Assembly (NCBI RefSeq): GCF_035762905.1
Contig: NZ_DASUCC010000150.1
Location: forward strand, 1-17,076
DNA: 17,076 bases
Direction: 5' to 3'
Origin: DASYTH01 sp035762905
Lineage (GTDB): Bacteria > Actinomycetota > Actinomycetes > Mycobacteriales > Pseudonocardiaceae
In this document: in pieces, positions 7,272 to 14,098 of the stretch
Layout of the letters: the number at the start of each line of letters is the position of its first letter
Numbering within the stretch: the stretch's first letter is position 1
Translations under genes and position numbers: made by a program
The notes under the pieces: generated by a model
The model's input: only the letters and a program-made list of their open reading frames with translations
What the model was told of the DNA's origin: nothing
Databases searched by the model: none

Positions 7272-7692
7272 TGCGGCGGCCTGAGGGTGCAGGTCGACGA
7301 GGGTCAACTGGTGGGCGGGCGCCCGGTCGATCGCGTTCTGGCTGGTGAGGCGTTGGCGTTGGTCGGCGGTGATGTGGAGGAGTTCGCCGGGGGCGAGGAG
7401 GCGCCAGTGTGGGTCTTCGTCCATGCGTTCGCTGGCTACCACGGTTGCGGGTGCGGTGGCCAGGTCGCCGGAGCGGACCCGTAGCGTGCCGGCGGGGCTG
7501 GCGTGGTCGAGGTGGCGGCGGCCGTGGTGGCCGCCGGCGGGTCGGGCCAGGACGTAGAGCGGGTGGGTTTCGGGGTAGCGCAAGGCCCACAGGTCGGTGG
7601 GGGTGGTCAGGATCAGGTTCAGCGCGAACACGGGTAGGTTCGCCGCGATCCAGCCGACCGCGTCGACGATGGCACGGCCCGGGTCGCCGTGT
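7242..7692 (-). pseudogene. Class II glutamine amidotransferase, C-terminal remnant
   Basis: About 150 codons on the minus strand encode a well-preserved C-terminal half: AIVDAVGWIAANLPVFALN, then TTPTDLWALRYPETH, then VVASERMDEDPHWRLLAPG and LTLVDLHPQAAASQQ. These blocks are what I expect at the end of actinobacterial class II (Ntn-hydrolase) glutamine amidotransferases of the EgtC/YafJ kind. The N-terminal part, which must begin with the catalytic Cys2, is absent. The frame remains open upstream to 8135 but becomes basic, low-complexity sequence unlike the family, so a deletion or rearrangement joined it there. The product would be inactive as a glutaminase. Its stop overlaps the truncated small membrane ORF on the other strand. 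Confidence 0.65.
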
Positions 7693-8138
7693 TGCTGCGG
7701 GGGTGTCCGTCTCGCGTGGTCGGGATTGGTCTGGTTCCGCTGCTCCTGTATCCGCCTGGCCTGTCGTGCGCCTTTTGTCCTGCGGGCCGGGGTCTTTGGG
7801 TCGTGTTGGGCGGCGCGTGCTGGTGCCACCTTGGATGGGTGGGCTGTCCCAGACCCCGGCAGTCGAACGCAGAGTTCCGATGACCGGAGGAACCCATGTC
7901 CTTGCAGTGGTTGTTCCCCCGTGACACGCCGGGTGACGGCATGGGTACGGCTCAGCGTCCCGTCGCGATCGTTACGGCCGTTGACGTGGCAGCCGGGCTT
8001 GTCGGTCGTGTCCGTGACCGGGCCGGCATTGCTGGTCATCGCCGCGCAGCAGTGCCGCGAGCGGCAGCTCGCACCCACTGGGCCGCGCGAGTGCCGAATC
8101 CCGTCGCCCGGATCACCCGCGAGAAAGGACGCCAAATC
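7693..8138 (+). other. Region upstream of the two-helix membrane gene; coding status unclear
   Basis: No known family was recognised in these 446 bases. Two plus-strand readings compete. One frame from ATG 7896 has a good GGAGGAACCC site and runs without a stop into the membrane protein at 8139, giving a 246-residue form. The other, open from GTG 7921, has very GC-rich third positions and ends with TGA at 8140-8142. That overlaps the ATG at 8139 as ATGA, the layout of coupled genes. Neither translation looks like a family I know, and both may be remnants linked to the adjacent rearrangement. Confidence 0.35.
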
Positions 8139-8636
8139 ATGACCAATCGTGAGCCAGGCCCAGACCCGGGTCCCGTCCCGGTTGCCTATCCAAGTCCCAA
8201 CCCCAGTCTCGTGGAGTTAACCCCAGCGGGTGGATCGCCGCTGGCCGAAGCCGAGGACCGCGAACAGCGGCGGTGGAACCGCACGCGTACGGTTCGGGCG
8301 AGCTGCACGATCATCACCATCATCTGCAGCCTGTTCGCGGTGGTACTCGCCGCGCACATCGTCATGGTCCTGGGCGAGGCGAACCCGACCAACGGGGTCG
8401 CCTCGTTCGTCCGAGGCTTCGCAGGGGGAGTGTCGCTCGGTTTCGACGGCCTGTTCACCCCGGCCAACGCCAAGGCCCAGGTCCTGTTCAACGAGGGCCT
8501 CGCCGCACTGGTATGGCTCGGCCTCGGGGTGGTGGTGACCATGCTGATCCGCCGCTTCGCGCTACCCGGTCCACGCCGGCCGGTGCGCTATGTGGCACTG
8601 CGGCGCAGCAACACCGATTCCGCCGCGCCGCGCTGA
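8139..8636 (+). CDS. Two-helix membrane protein of unknown function (YggT-like layout)
   Basis: This 165-residue protein has a proline-rich polar N-terminus (about 1-50). A first membrane helix follows (about 54-78, ending AAHIVMVL), then a loop with ANPTNGVASFVRGFA and FDGLFTPANAKAQVL. A second helix (about 118-138) and a basic tail close it. The two-helix plan with a conserved loop of the form ANPxNG...LFTP recalls actinobacterial membrane proteins often annotated as YggT-like or hypothetical; no catalytic residue is evident. ATG 8139 is chosen because GAAAGGA precedes it and the family-like part starts shortly after. A longer in-frame start at 7896 is possible. A strong hairpin lies 186 bases beyond the stop. 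Confidence 0.72.
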   Translation: MTNREPGPDPGPVPVAYPSPNPSLVELTPAGGSPLAEAEDREQRRWNRTRTVRASCTIITIICSLFAVVLAAHIVMVLGEANPTNGVASFVRGFAGGVSLGFDGLFTPANAKAQVLFNEGLAALVWLGLGVVVTMLIRRFALPGPRRPVRYVALRRSNTDSAAPR

Positions 8637-8821
8637 CCGAGGCGGCGGCGATGCGGCACACCCTGCGCTTGCGAGCCAGTGACCACGGGAGGGTCCGCTC
8701 GAGGAGCCCACCCCGGCCGCCACTGGTCCCGGTCCACGGCGCGAGTTCGGCCGACGGCAACCTCGCCGTTCCCATCGACCCGTCGGACTCGCCATCGTCA
8801 GCCTGCCGGAGCTGCACTGGA
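8637..8821. other. Non-coding stretch before the hairpin and csbD
   Basis: Nothing gene-like was recognised between the membrane protein stop and the hairpin at 8822. ORFs here are low-complexity Arg/Pro/Ser translations with no ribosome binding site. The stretch probably holds the 3' leader of the upstream transcript. Confidence 0.45.
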
Positions 8822-8852
8822 CCGGATCGAGGCGATCGTCGCCTCGATCCGG
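8822..8852 (+). terminator. Strong hairpin upstream of csbD
   Basis: A perfect inverted repeat with 14-base arms (8822-8835 and 8839-8852, CCGGATCGAGGCGA and its complement) surrounds a TCG loop. There is no T-tract, as is normal for high-GC actinobacterial terminators. It likely ends transcription from the membrane protein gene and insulates csbD, whose ATG is 76 bases further on. An attenuator role for csbD is possible. Confidence 0.65.
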
Positions 8853-8928
8853 GCTCGTTGCCGAGCCGCCCGATACGGAGGCCGTTGCTCCCGCAGGATC
8901 ACCATCACCACAAGGAAGAAGGCCCGCA

Positions 8929-9153
8929 ATGAGCGCGAAGACCAAACAGTGGAAGGCACGCATCAAGCAAGCCACCGGAACCCTCACCGGCAACAAGAAG
9001 CTGGAACGCGAGGGCCGGGCCGACCGGGCCACCAACGAGGCCAAACAGCGGCTCGGCCAGGCCAAGGACAAGATCGACGAGGCGATCGACAAGGCCGCCG
9101 ACACCGTGAAAGGCGCGATCGGGACCCGCAAGGACACCCCACCCCCGAAATAG
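8929..9153 (+). CDS. CsbD family stress protein
   Basis: This is a 74-residue, highly charged, hydrophilic protein (K, R, E, D, A-rich) without membrane segments. The pattern QWKARIKQATGTLTGNKKL-EGRADRATNEAKQ, then GQAKDKIDEAIDKAADTVKGA, is the CsbD domain, predicted to form short helices. CsbD-like proteins are general-stress-induced in Bacillus and actinobacteria; their molecular role is unknown. ATG 8929 has AAGGAAGAAGG upstream. The C-terminus ends in a DTPPPK tail. It is flanked by hairpin terminators on both sides (8822-8852 and 9176-9215), so it is probably transcribed alone. Confidence 0.92.
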   Translation: MSAKTKQWKARIKQATGTLTGNKKLEREGRADRATNEAKQRLGQAKDKIDEAIDKAADTVKGAIGTRKDTPPPK

Positions 9154-9175
9154 CGTGACGGCACGGCCGCGGCCA

Positions 9176-9215
9176 CGCCGACCGATGGCCGAGGAACTCG
9201 GCCATCGGGTCGGCG
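9176..9215 (+). terminator. Hairpin terminator of csbD
   Basis: Perfect 12-base arms (9182-9193 and 9197-9208, CCGATGGCCGAG and its complement) enclose a GAA loop. With one bulged base the pairing extends six to seven more bases on each side (CGCCGA and GTCGGCG). It begins 23 bases after the csbD stop and precedes the GlsB-type gene by 100 bases, so it most likely terminates csbD. Confidence 0.75.
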
Positions 9216-9270
9216 AGCGCTGTGACCGCGGACAAGCTCAGCCAAACCTGGGGCAAACCTCGCTACGTCA

Positions 9271-9295
9271 CGGTCACCCGATTCCGCAGTGACCG
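9271..9295. promoter_or_regulatory. Inverted repeat CGGTCAC-N11-GTGACCG in the GlsB-type gene leader
   Basis: Seven-base perfect arms (9271-9277 and 9289-9295) flank an 11-base spacer, 20 bases before the ATG at 9315. The position fits an operator or a leader hairpin. No matching regulator is evident in the window, and chance occurrence cannot be excluded. Confidence 0.3.
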
Positions 9296-9314
9296 CGATC
9301 GAAAGGAGAAAACC

Positions 9315-9587
9315 ATGGGCATCATCGCCTGGATCGTGCTCGGCGCCATCGCGGGATTCATCGCCGAACACCTGACCGGACGCCGGGCCGGCCTATTACT
9401 TTCCACGGTCGTCGGCATCCTCGGCGCGCTGCTTGGCGGGTTCCTCGCCAAGGCGCTGTTCCACGTACAGACCCTCAACACGTTCTTCAACCTCAGTACC
9501 TGGCTCACCGCCATCGCCGGCGCGGTCATCCTCTTCCTCCTCATGCGGCTCGTGTCCGGCCGACGCCACAGCCACCGGGGCGCCTAG
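9315..9587 (+). CDS. GlsB/YeaQ/YmgE family stress response membrane protein
   Basis: This 90-residue protein has three hydrophobic helices (about 3-20, 28-49 and 62-81) and a basic, His-containing tail. The start MGIIAWIVLGAIAGFIAE and the glycine-rich GILGALLGGFLA are the signature of the transglycosylase-associated (GlsB/YeaQ/YmgE) family of small envelope-stress membrane proteins; the name is historical and no enzymatic activity is established. ATG 9315 has GAAAGGAG nine bases upstream; an in-frame extension to 9222 lacks similarity. A near-perfect terminator hairpin begins 12 bases after the stop. Pairing with csbD next door is common in stress regulons. Confidence 0.92.
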   Translation: MGIIAWIVLGAIAGFIAEHLTGRRAGLLLSTVVGILGALLGGFLAKALFHVQTLNTFFNLSTWLTAIAGAVILFLLMRLVSGRRHSHRGA

Positions 9588-9599
9588 CGTCCGCCGCAT

Positions 9600-9638
9600 C
9601 CTCGGGCTGGACCGCCGCCCACCGCGTCCAACCCGAGG
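9600..9638 (+). terminator. Hairpin terminator of the GlsB-type gene
   Basis: Thirteen-base arms with one mismatch (9600-9612, CCTCGGGCTGGAC, and 9626-9638, GTCCAACCCGAGG) enclose a 13-base loop. It begins 12 bases after the stop codon at 9587. Confidence 0.65.
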
Positions 9639-9914
9639 TCATGCCGCCCCACCTCGGATGGCAGTGGCCCGCCCTGCCTGCCGGGTTGGCGCCTCGCCAC
9701 TGTCCAATCACGACGATCACATCCATCGAAGGCAACATCGACTGACCGACGCCACCGAGCGAGCCGCAGGCATCGATTCGGCAGAGGCTTTGGCCCCTGG
9801 CGTAGTGATCAAAGGGATGGGACGACCGTAACTTCGCGCAGTACCAATAGATTCGGCGCGCCGCGCAACGGCTCGGCATGCTTTCGGTGCTTCCGGGCCC
9901 ATCTTGGTGGACCT
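9639..9914. other. Gap before the acetyltransferase fragment; nothing recognised
   Basis: No coding pattern, RNA gene or clear repeat was found here. If the acetyltransferase at 9915 was once full length, its missing N-terminus should have been encoded near here, but no frame shows it. That points to a deletion boundary around 9900. Confidence 0.4.
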
Positions 9915-10206
9915 GTGGAACTCGGGCCCCGCGAAGCTACTGGGCGGCGGCTGGAACGGGGGCTGGCCGCACCGGCGGGCCGCTGGGCCATCCACCGCAA
10001 CACCGATGACCGGGTGATCGGCGGCGCCCTGCTGCTCCCACTGCCACCCGGCCACGAGGACCCGGAGATCGGCTGGCAACTCCACCCCGACACCTGGGGC
10101 AACGGCTACGCCAGCGAAACCACCCACGCCCTGGCCACCTGGGCGTTCACCCAGCACGTCAATGAACTCTTCGCCGTCGTCCGGCCCGGCAACACCCGCA
10201 CCGCGT
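9915..10206 (+). pseudogene. GNAT N-acetyltransferase fragment (RimJ/RimL type), both ends lost
   Basis: About 97 codons from GTG 9915 encode the core of a GNAT acetyltransferase. A beta-strand pair reads RWAIHRNTDDRVIGGALLLP. It is followed by EIGWQLHPDTWGNGYASE, whose WGNGYA turn is the acetyl-CoA pyrophosphate loop, then an alpha helix (THALATWAFT) and the strand FAVVRPGNTRTA. In the family, PGN(T/A)RS is followed by a further helix with a conserved G-F/M and a tyrosine region; here the similarity ends abruptly near 10206, where transposase-associated sequence begins. The usual N-terminal 60-70 residues are also absent. A truncation at or near the edge of the IS5-type element is likely. 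No function is expected. Confidence 0.65.
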
Positions 10207-11163
10207 GGCAGGGACAACTGCAAGCATCCAGGGCATCTGACTACCGGGCAGGTTTTGGCTTCAAGTTGCGGCGTGATTCGCTTATTCCTCGCAGCGGTGA
10301 GGGCGTCAATACGAGTAATTTCTTCTTGGATTACATCGAGAGCATCCTCATACTCTCCACGCTCATCGCCTGGAGGGCGACTCCGCTCGTGGCGTTGTAG
10401 ACGGCGTGGCCTTTGCGGCGGCAGTTGCGCAGTATGTTCCAGGACTTCAGGTGCGCCAGAGCATGCTCGACGCGGGCACGGACACGCTTGTGAATCTTGT
10501 CGAGATCTTGTTCCACTGCGGCGGCGGCGGTTGGCCCTCGCTGGGCTTGCGGTAGGGCATGATCACGTCCGGATTGCCCCGGTAGCCGCCGTCGGCCATC
10601 ACCTGGACGCCCTGGCACAGTTGATCGACGCCGGACTCGGTGTAGGCGCGACGGTCGTTGCGGTTGCCGGGCAGCGGTTGTCCGATCGCTACGGTGAGGC
10701 GGGTGTTGGCGTCGATGACGACCTGCATGTTCACCGAATAGCGATAGTTCTTGCTGGACGCCGACATGCTCCGGTCGTGCGTGGGGACCAGCGTGCCGTC
10801 CACGATCAGCACCGTGTCCGGGCCGTGATTGCGCGTGATCGGAGCCAGCGTCAGCAGCGGGGCCAGTTCGTCGACGCCGACTTTGACACCCCAAACAGCG
10901 GCGCGACCTGCCGTAGTGTCAGGTTCGTGCGGTAATACACCGCTACCAGCAGAACCCGGTCCGCCAGCGGCAAACCCCACTGCCGGCCCGGCCGGCCATC
11001 CGCGACTGACTCACCACCACGACTGGCCACCACCCGCACCAACTTCCGGAACTGGCCCTCCGACAAACCCGTGAACACCGGTACCCACTCGGGCTTGTTC
11101 ATACTGATCAGCTTCTCCACGCCATGATCAACGATCAAGATCCAACAGAGTTACGGGACAGCC
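10207..11163 (-). mobile_element. Damaged IS5-type insertion sequence
   Basis: The transposase above is enclosed by non-coding flanks. A plausible right end is GGCTGTCCCGTAACTC, read inward on the minus strand at 11163-11148; ends of this kind are common in actinobacterial IS5-group elements. I found no matching copy near the left side, so the left terminus (taken as the point where the acetyltransferase similarity stops) is approximate and may have been deleted. No target duplication could be recognised. Confidence 0.5.
10331..11138 (-). pseudogene. IS5-type DDE transposase, broken into three frames
   Basis: Three successive minus-strand frames make one transposase. The N-terminal part (ATG 11138 or the MNKPEWVPVF start) ends with TLRQVAPLFGVSKSA, a helix-turn-helix. 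The middle frame gives DTVLIVDGTLVPTHD (first catalytic Asp), KNYRYSVNMQVV, QPLPGNRND and MADGGYRGN (second Asp). The last frame gives HKRVRARVEHALAHLK, with the catalytic Glu of the DDE triad, and NILRNCRRKGHAV. The first break (about 10880-10900) also lacks a few residues of the expected helix, so it is not simply programmed frameshifting. The second, near 10511, is fixed by one extra base. The family resembles IS5-group elements with a DDE_Tnp_4-like domain. The last residues do not match the family, suggesting a damaged 3' end. Confidence 0.8.
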
Positions 11164-11202
11164 TTTAGCTCCCGGCATAATGCACTCAATCGGCATGCAC
11201 AT

Positions 11203-12192
11203 TCAAGTCGCATTGACGAGCAGGCCGGCTGGGTGGGTGGGTGTGGCGAGTGGGTTGCGCAGCGGGTCGATCGGCCCGTGTACTTCGGCGATATCGTCGA
11301 ACTTATGGGACAGTTGTTTCGCCGTTCGAAGTCTGGTGTTGAATCTGTCGCTGAGGTTCGAATAGCCGCCAATGGTGTCATTGACCCGCTGGAAAGCCTT
11401 ACGTGCGGTGGCAGCCAGGCCTGCGTCGCGTGTGAGCACCGCGTAGAGCAGCGTGATGTCGTGTGCGGAGAGTTGGCGATTCGGTGATGGGTGGTGCACG
11501 GCCAACTCGGTGAAGCGCCGGAACTGATCTTCGATGGTCGCCTCCTCGCGTCGGCTGGCAGCCGCGAGGACAAGATCCTGGCGTCGAACTGCGAACGCGA
11601 GTGCGAATTCTAGTGCTCGGCGTTCTCTGGTGAGTTGGAGTTCGATGCGCTCGTCGCTGTCTGCGATGATGTGCACGCGGCGGAGCGCCGCGACGGCGCG
11701 GGCGTGACTTCCTTGCCGTAAGGCTTCGGTATAGACCACCTGGGCGTGTGCATCGTGCGCTGCCTGGCCATAGACCAACTGGGCGTCCGCGAATTCGTCA
11801 TCAGCGAACTGGAAATGGGTAGCATGTTGTATCGCCTGGGCGTAACAGTGGAGTGCCGCATCGTAGTGGCCGAACATCTGCAGGATGTGCCCGCGACCAG
11901 TCATTCCCCGCCGAACCCGTGGATCAGCAACTCCACGCGGACTGTACCGCGCGGCATCGACTTGTAGCGCCCTCGCGTAGCGAAGCGCGACAATGTTTTC
12001 GGATTCCATCGCCGCCTGGAAGCGCACGAGCAGGTAATTAAGCCAGGCGTCCACGCCCGCAGCGCCAACGTCGGGGATCAGCCGTCCAGCATGCGCGAGC
12101 AGTAGTGGCAGCAGTTTCCGTTGCTGAGTCCATATCGCCCGATACGCCTGCGTCAATGCCTCGTGCGGGTCGGCCGCACGGATCTGGAACAT
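11203..12192 (-). CDS. TPR-like helical repeat protein, probably missing its 5' end
   Basis: The minus-strand frame from ATG 12192 codes for 329 residues of soluble, helix-rich, Ala/Arg-rich sequence. A segment RGHILQMFGHYDAALHCYAQAIQHA (about 100-124) has the spacing of a tetratricopeptide repeat, and the rest looks like degenerate helical pairs. Proteins of this look often form the C-terminal part of actinobacterial XRE-type or SARP-like regulators, but no DNA-binding domain is seen. The open frame extends 15 codons further, into the antisense of an IS5 transposase remnant (12194-12481), so the natural N-terminus was probably removed by that element. The ATG at 12192 lacks a convincing ribosome binding site. 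Codon use is less GC-rich than that of the stress cluster. Partner and role are unknown. Confidence 0.6.
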   Translation of the reverse strand: MFQIRAADPHEALTQAYRAIWTQQRKLLPLLLAHAGRLIPDVGAAGVDAWLNYLLVRFQAAMESENIVALRYARALQVDAARYSPRGVADPRVRRGMTGRGHILQMFGHYDAALHCYAQAIQHATHFQFADDEFADAQLVYGQAAHDAHAQVVYTEALRQGSHARAVAALRRVHIIADSDERIELQLTRERRALEFALAFAVRRQDLVLAAASRREEATIEDQFRRFTELAVHHPSPNRQLSAHDITLLYAVLTRDAGLAATARKAFQRVNDTIGGYSNLSDRFNTRLRTAKQLSHKFDDIAEVHGPIDPLRNPLATPTHPAGLLVNAT

Positions 12193-12193
12193 C

Positions 12194-12481
12194 CTGGCCG
12201 CGCTGCGCGAGGCCGGGCTGACCGCTCTGAGCGACAAGGGCTACCACGGCTACGACCCCACCGGCGAGCACATCATCACCCCGTACAAAGGCCGCAACAA
12301 GCCCGACTCACAGAAAGACGCCAACCGCGCCCACGCCCGCCTACCCGGCCCCGGCGAACGCGCCAACGCCCAACTCAAGACCCGGCGCATCCTGCGCAAA
12401 CTCCGCTGCTGCCCCCGCCGCGCCGGCCGACTGGCCAAAGCCATCCACGTACCACAGAACTACGAACTCACCGCAGGATGA
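12194..12481 (+). pseudogene. IS5-type transposase, 3' remnant
   Basis: About 95 codons ending at TGA 12479-12481 encode the C-terminal end of a DDE transposase: LSDKGYHGYD (second Asp region), ITPYKGRNKPDSQK, ANRAHARLPGPGERANAQLK (with the catalytic Glu) and RRILRKLRCCP, then AKAIHV. This C-terminal pattern is well known in IS5-group DDE_Tnp_4 transposases. It differs from the transposase at 10331-11138, so it is a second element. Everything 5' of residue LAALREAGL is missing, and the adjoining sequence is the antisense of the TPR-like gene. The fragment itself is in a single clean frame. Confidence 0.75.
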
Positions 12482-12508
12482 AAAGGGCTCACTGTGAGCC
12501 GGCGATGT

Positions 12509-12690
12509 ATTTCGGTCGACGCCGCGGGTTCACACGAGCGGAGATAGTGAATCACTTGAACCAGGTGTGTCAGCACGCTGGTCGATGACTACCTCGTCAA
12601 CGTCGCTGCGCTTTCGGGGATCGATACGCTCGCGGAATTGCGGGCGAACCCGCTGAGCGAGCTGCTCGGCGGTTTCGCGTGTCGGACAGT
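12509..12690 (+). pseudogene. Unrecognised coding fragment, frameshifted
   Basis: Two frames in tandem look protein-like. The first gives YFGRRRGFTRAEIVNHLNQVCQ. The second, from about 12580, gives LVDDYLVNVAALSGIDTLAELRANPLSELLGGF. Joining them needs a change of frame around 12570-12578. I cannot assign a family. The fragment lies between the transposase remnant and the terminator of the repeat protein, and is most likely gene debris. Confidence 0.3.
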
Positions 12691-12698
12691 GAACCGGA

Positions 12699-12744
12699 GG
12701 GCAGCGGCAACGTCCGGTGTTGGCCGGTGTCGTTGCCGCTGCCC
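12699..12744 (-). terminator. Terminator hairpin of the secreted repeat protein
   Basis: Perfect 14-base arms (12699-12712, GGGCAGCGGCAACG, and 12731-12744, its complement) surround an 18-base loop that contains two CCGG blocks able to pair inside it. It lies 32 bases beyond the stop codon of the minus-strand repeat protein gene and should end its transcript. Confidence 0.7.
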
Positions 12745-12775
12745 GTGATTCTGTTGATTCCGTTGGCGCTGCTGG

Positions 12776-14098
12776 TCAGCAGGTGCAGATGCCGCCATTG
12801 TTGATCCCGGCGATTCCGTTGCCGCCGGCGAGGCCGCTGACGCCGATGGTAGTGGTGATGGTGTCGCCCGGTTCGGTGATGGTTCCGGAGTTGCCGATGC
12901 CACCGGCACCCGCGGCGCCACCGAGGCCACCGGCACCGCCGGGACCACTGCAGCCGGTGCCGCCGTTACCGCCACCGCCGCCGTTGCCGCCCTGGCCACC
13001 GGTAGCGGCGATGACATCTACGCCAGTTCCGCCGGTGAGGGTGCCGGAGTTGCCGATGCCACCGGCACCACCAGCACCGGCGACGCCACCGGCACCACCG
13101 GGCTGCACGGCGGCCGAGCCGTTGCCGCCCTTGCCGCCGGCGCCACCGTTGCCGCCGAGCCCCCCGGTGGCCTGAAGGGTGTCCACACCCGCGCCGCCGC
13201 CGACGGTCCCGGAGTTCCCGACCCCACCGGCACCACCGGCACCACCGATGCCACCGGCGCCGCCGCCGTGACCACAGCCACCAGCACCGCCAGCCGCACC
13301 GGTCCCGCCGGCACCACCGTTGACGGTGACAATGTCGGCACCGGAATCGACATCGCCGGCGAAGGTCCCGGAGTTCCCGACACCGCCGGCGGCACCGGCA
13401 CCACCGATACCCCCGGCGCCCGCGCCGCCTGCGAACTCGCCGCTGTCGCCGCCGAGGCCACCAAGCCCACCGTTGCCGCCCTTGCCAGCGGTCAGGGTGG
13501 CGGTGTCGTTGCCGGGGCCACCGGTGATCGTGCCGGCGTTGCCGGCACCGCCGATCCCACCAACGCCGCCGTTACCGCCGGCGCCTCCGGCGCCGGAGGC
13601 GAATCCGGACCCGCCGTTGCCGCCGTTGCCGCCGTTACCGCCGGCACCACCGGTGACGGTGATGCTGTCGGTGCCGGGACCGCCGTCGATGCGGCCGGTG
13701 CTCCCCACGCCGGCACCGCCGACGTTGCCCGCTCCGCCGTTGCCACCGGCGCTGCCCGCCTGGGTGCCGGCGTCGCCGTTGGCTCCCGGGGAGCCGGTGG
13801 TGCCCGCGTCACCGGCGACGCCGGTGACGCTGATCGTGTCGTTGCCGGCCAGGCCATTCACGGTGCCGTTCACGGCACCGCCGGTGATAGTGATGATGTT
13901 GCTCCCGGCGGTGCCGTCCAAGACTTGACCGGCAGCAATCCCAGCGGTGCAGGTGAAATTGGCGCCGCTTTGGGTGCACCCCGGTGGCAGCGCCCACGCC
14001 TGACCAGGAACCAGAAGAACAAACCCGGCCGCGGTGCCCAAACCGATCAAGGCCCGGCCCGCCCGACCTATTGTAGTGCTACGTGCTGTCGATTTCAT
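12776..14098 (-). CDS. Secreted Gly/Asn-rich repeat protein, RTX-like turns in PGRS-like spacers
   Basis: This 440-residue protein starts with a Sec signal peptide (basic residues 3-16, hydrophobic 17-30, AWA at 34-36 before the likely cleavage site). A short head domain with Cys41 and Cys50 follows. The rest is repetitive. Seven units of about 52-56 residues each contain one RTX-like turn plus strand, such as GGPGTDSITVTGG (139-151), GGPGNDTATLTAG (193-205), GGAGVDTLQATGG (301-313) and GGTGVDVIAATGG (356-368). Between these are GGAGGNGG-type spacers like those of mycobacterial PGRS proteins and the linker GN(S/A)GT. There is no PE domain, membrane anchor or LPXTG; it ends CTC. ATG 14098 fits GGAAGG at six bases; ATG 14101 is an alternative. 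It may bind calcium or form a glycine-rich solenoid on or outside the cell. Function unknown. Confidence 0.8.
   Translation of the reverse strand: MKSTARSTTIGRAGRALIGLGTAAGFVLLVPGQAWALPPGCTQSGANFTCTAGIAAGQVLDGTAGSNIITITGGAVNGTVNGLAGNDTISVTGVAGDAGTTGSPGANGDAGTQAGSAGGNGGAGNVGGAGVGSTGRIDGGPGTDSITVTGGAGGNGGNGGNGGSGFASGAGGAGGNGGVGGIGGAGNAGTITGGPGNDTATLTAGKGGNGGLGGLGGDSGEFAGGAGAGGIGGAGAAGGVGNSGTFAGDVDSGADIVTVNGGAGGTGAAGGAGGCGHGGGAGGIGGAGGAGGVGNSGTVGGGAGVDTLQATGGLGGNGGAGGKGGNGSAAVQPGGAGGVAGAGGAGGIGNSGTLTGGTGVDVIAATGGQGGNGGGGGNGGTGCSGPGGAGGLGGAAGAGGIGNSGTITEPGDTITTTIGVSGLAGGNGIAGINNGGICTC

Noticed and set aside
8273..8932. A 219-codon plus-strand ORF overlapping the membrane protein
   Set aside because: It is out of frame with the two-helix protein, His/Arg/Pro-rich, and lacks a ribosome binding site.
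10447..11138. Programmed -1 frameshifting between two transposase ORFs
   Set aside because: The join also lacks several expected residues and a second frameshift follows, so decay is more likely than programmed shifting.
11340..11375. GGTTCGAAT as a tRNA T-loop
   Set aside because: No matching acceptor stem or anticodon arm surrounds it; it lies inside the TPR-like gene.
12776..14098. PE_PGRS protein as the name for the repeat protein
   Set aside because: There is no PE domain; instead there is a Sec signal peptide and regular GxGxD turns, so only the spacers resemble PGRS.
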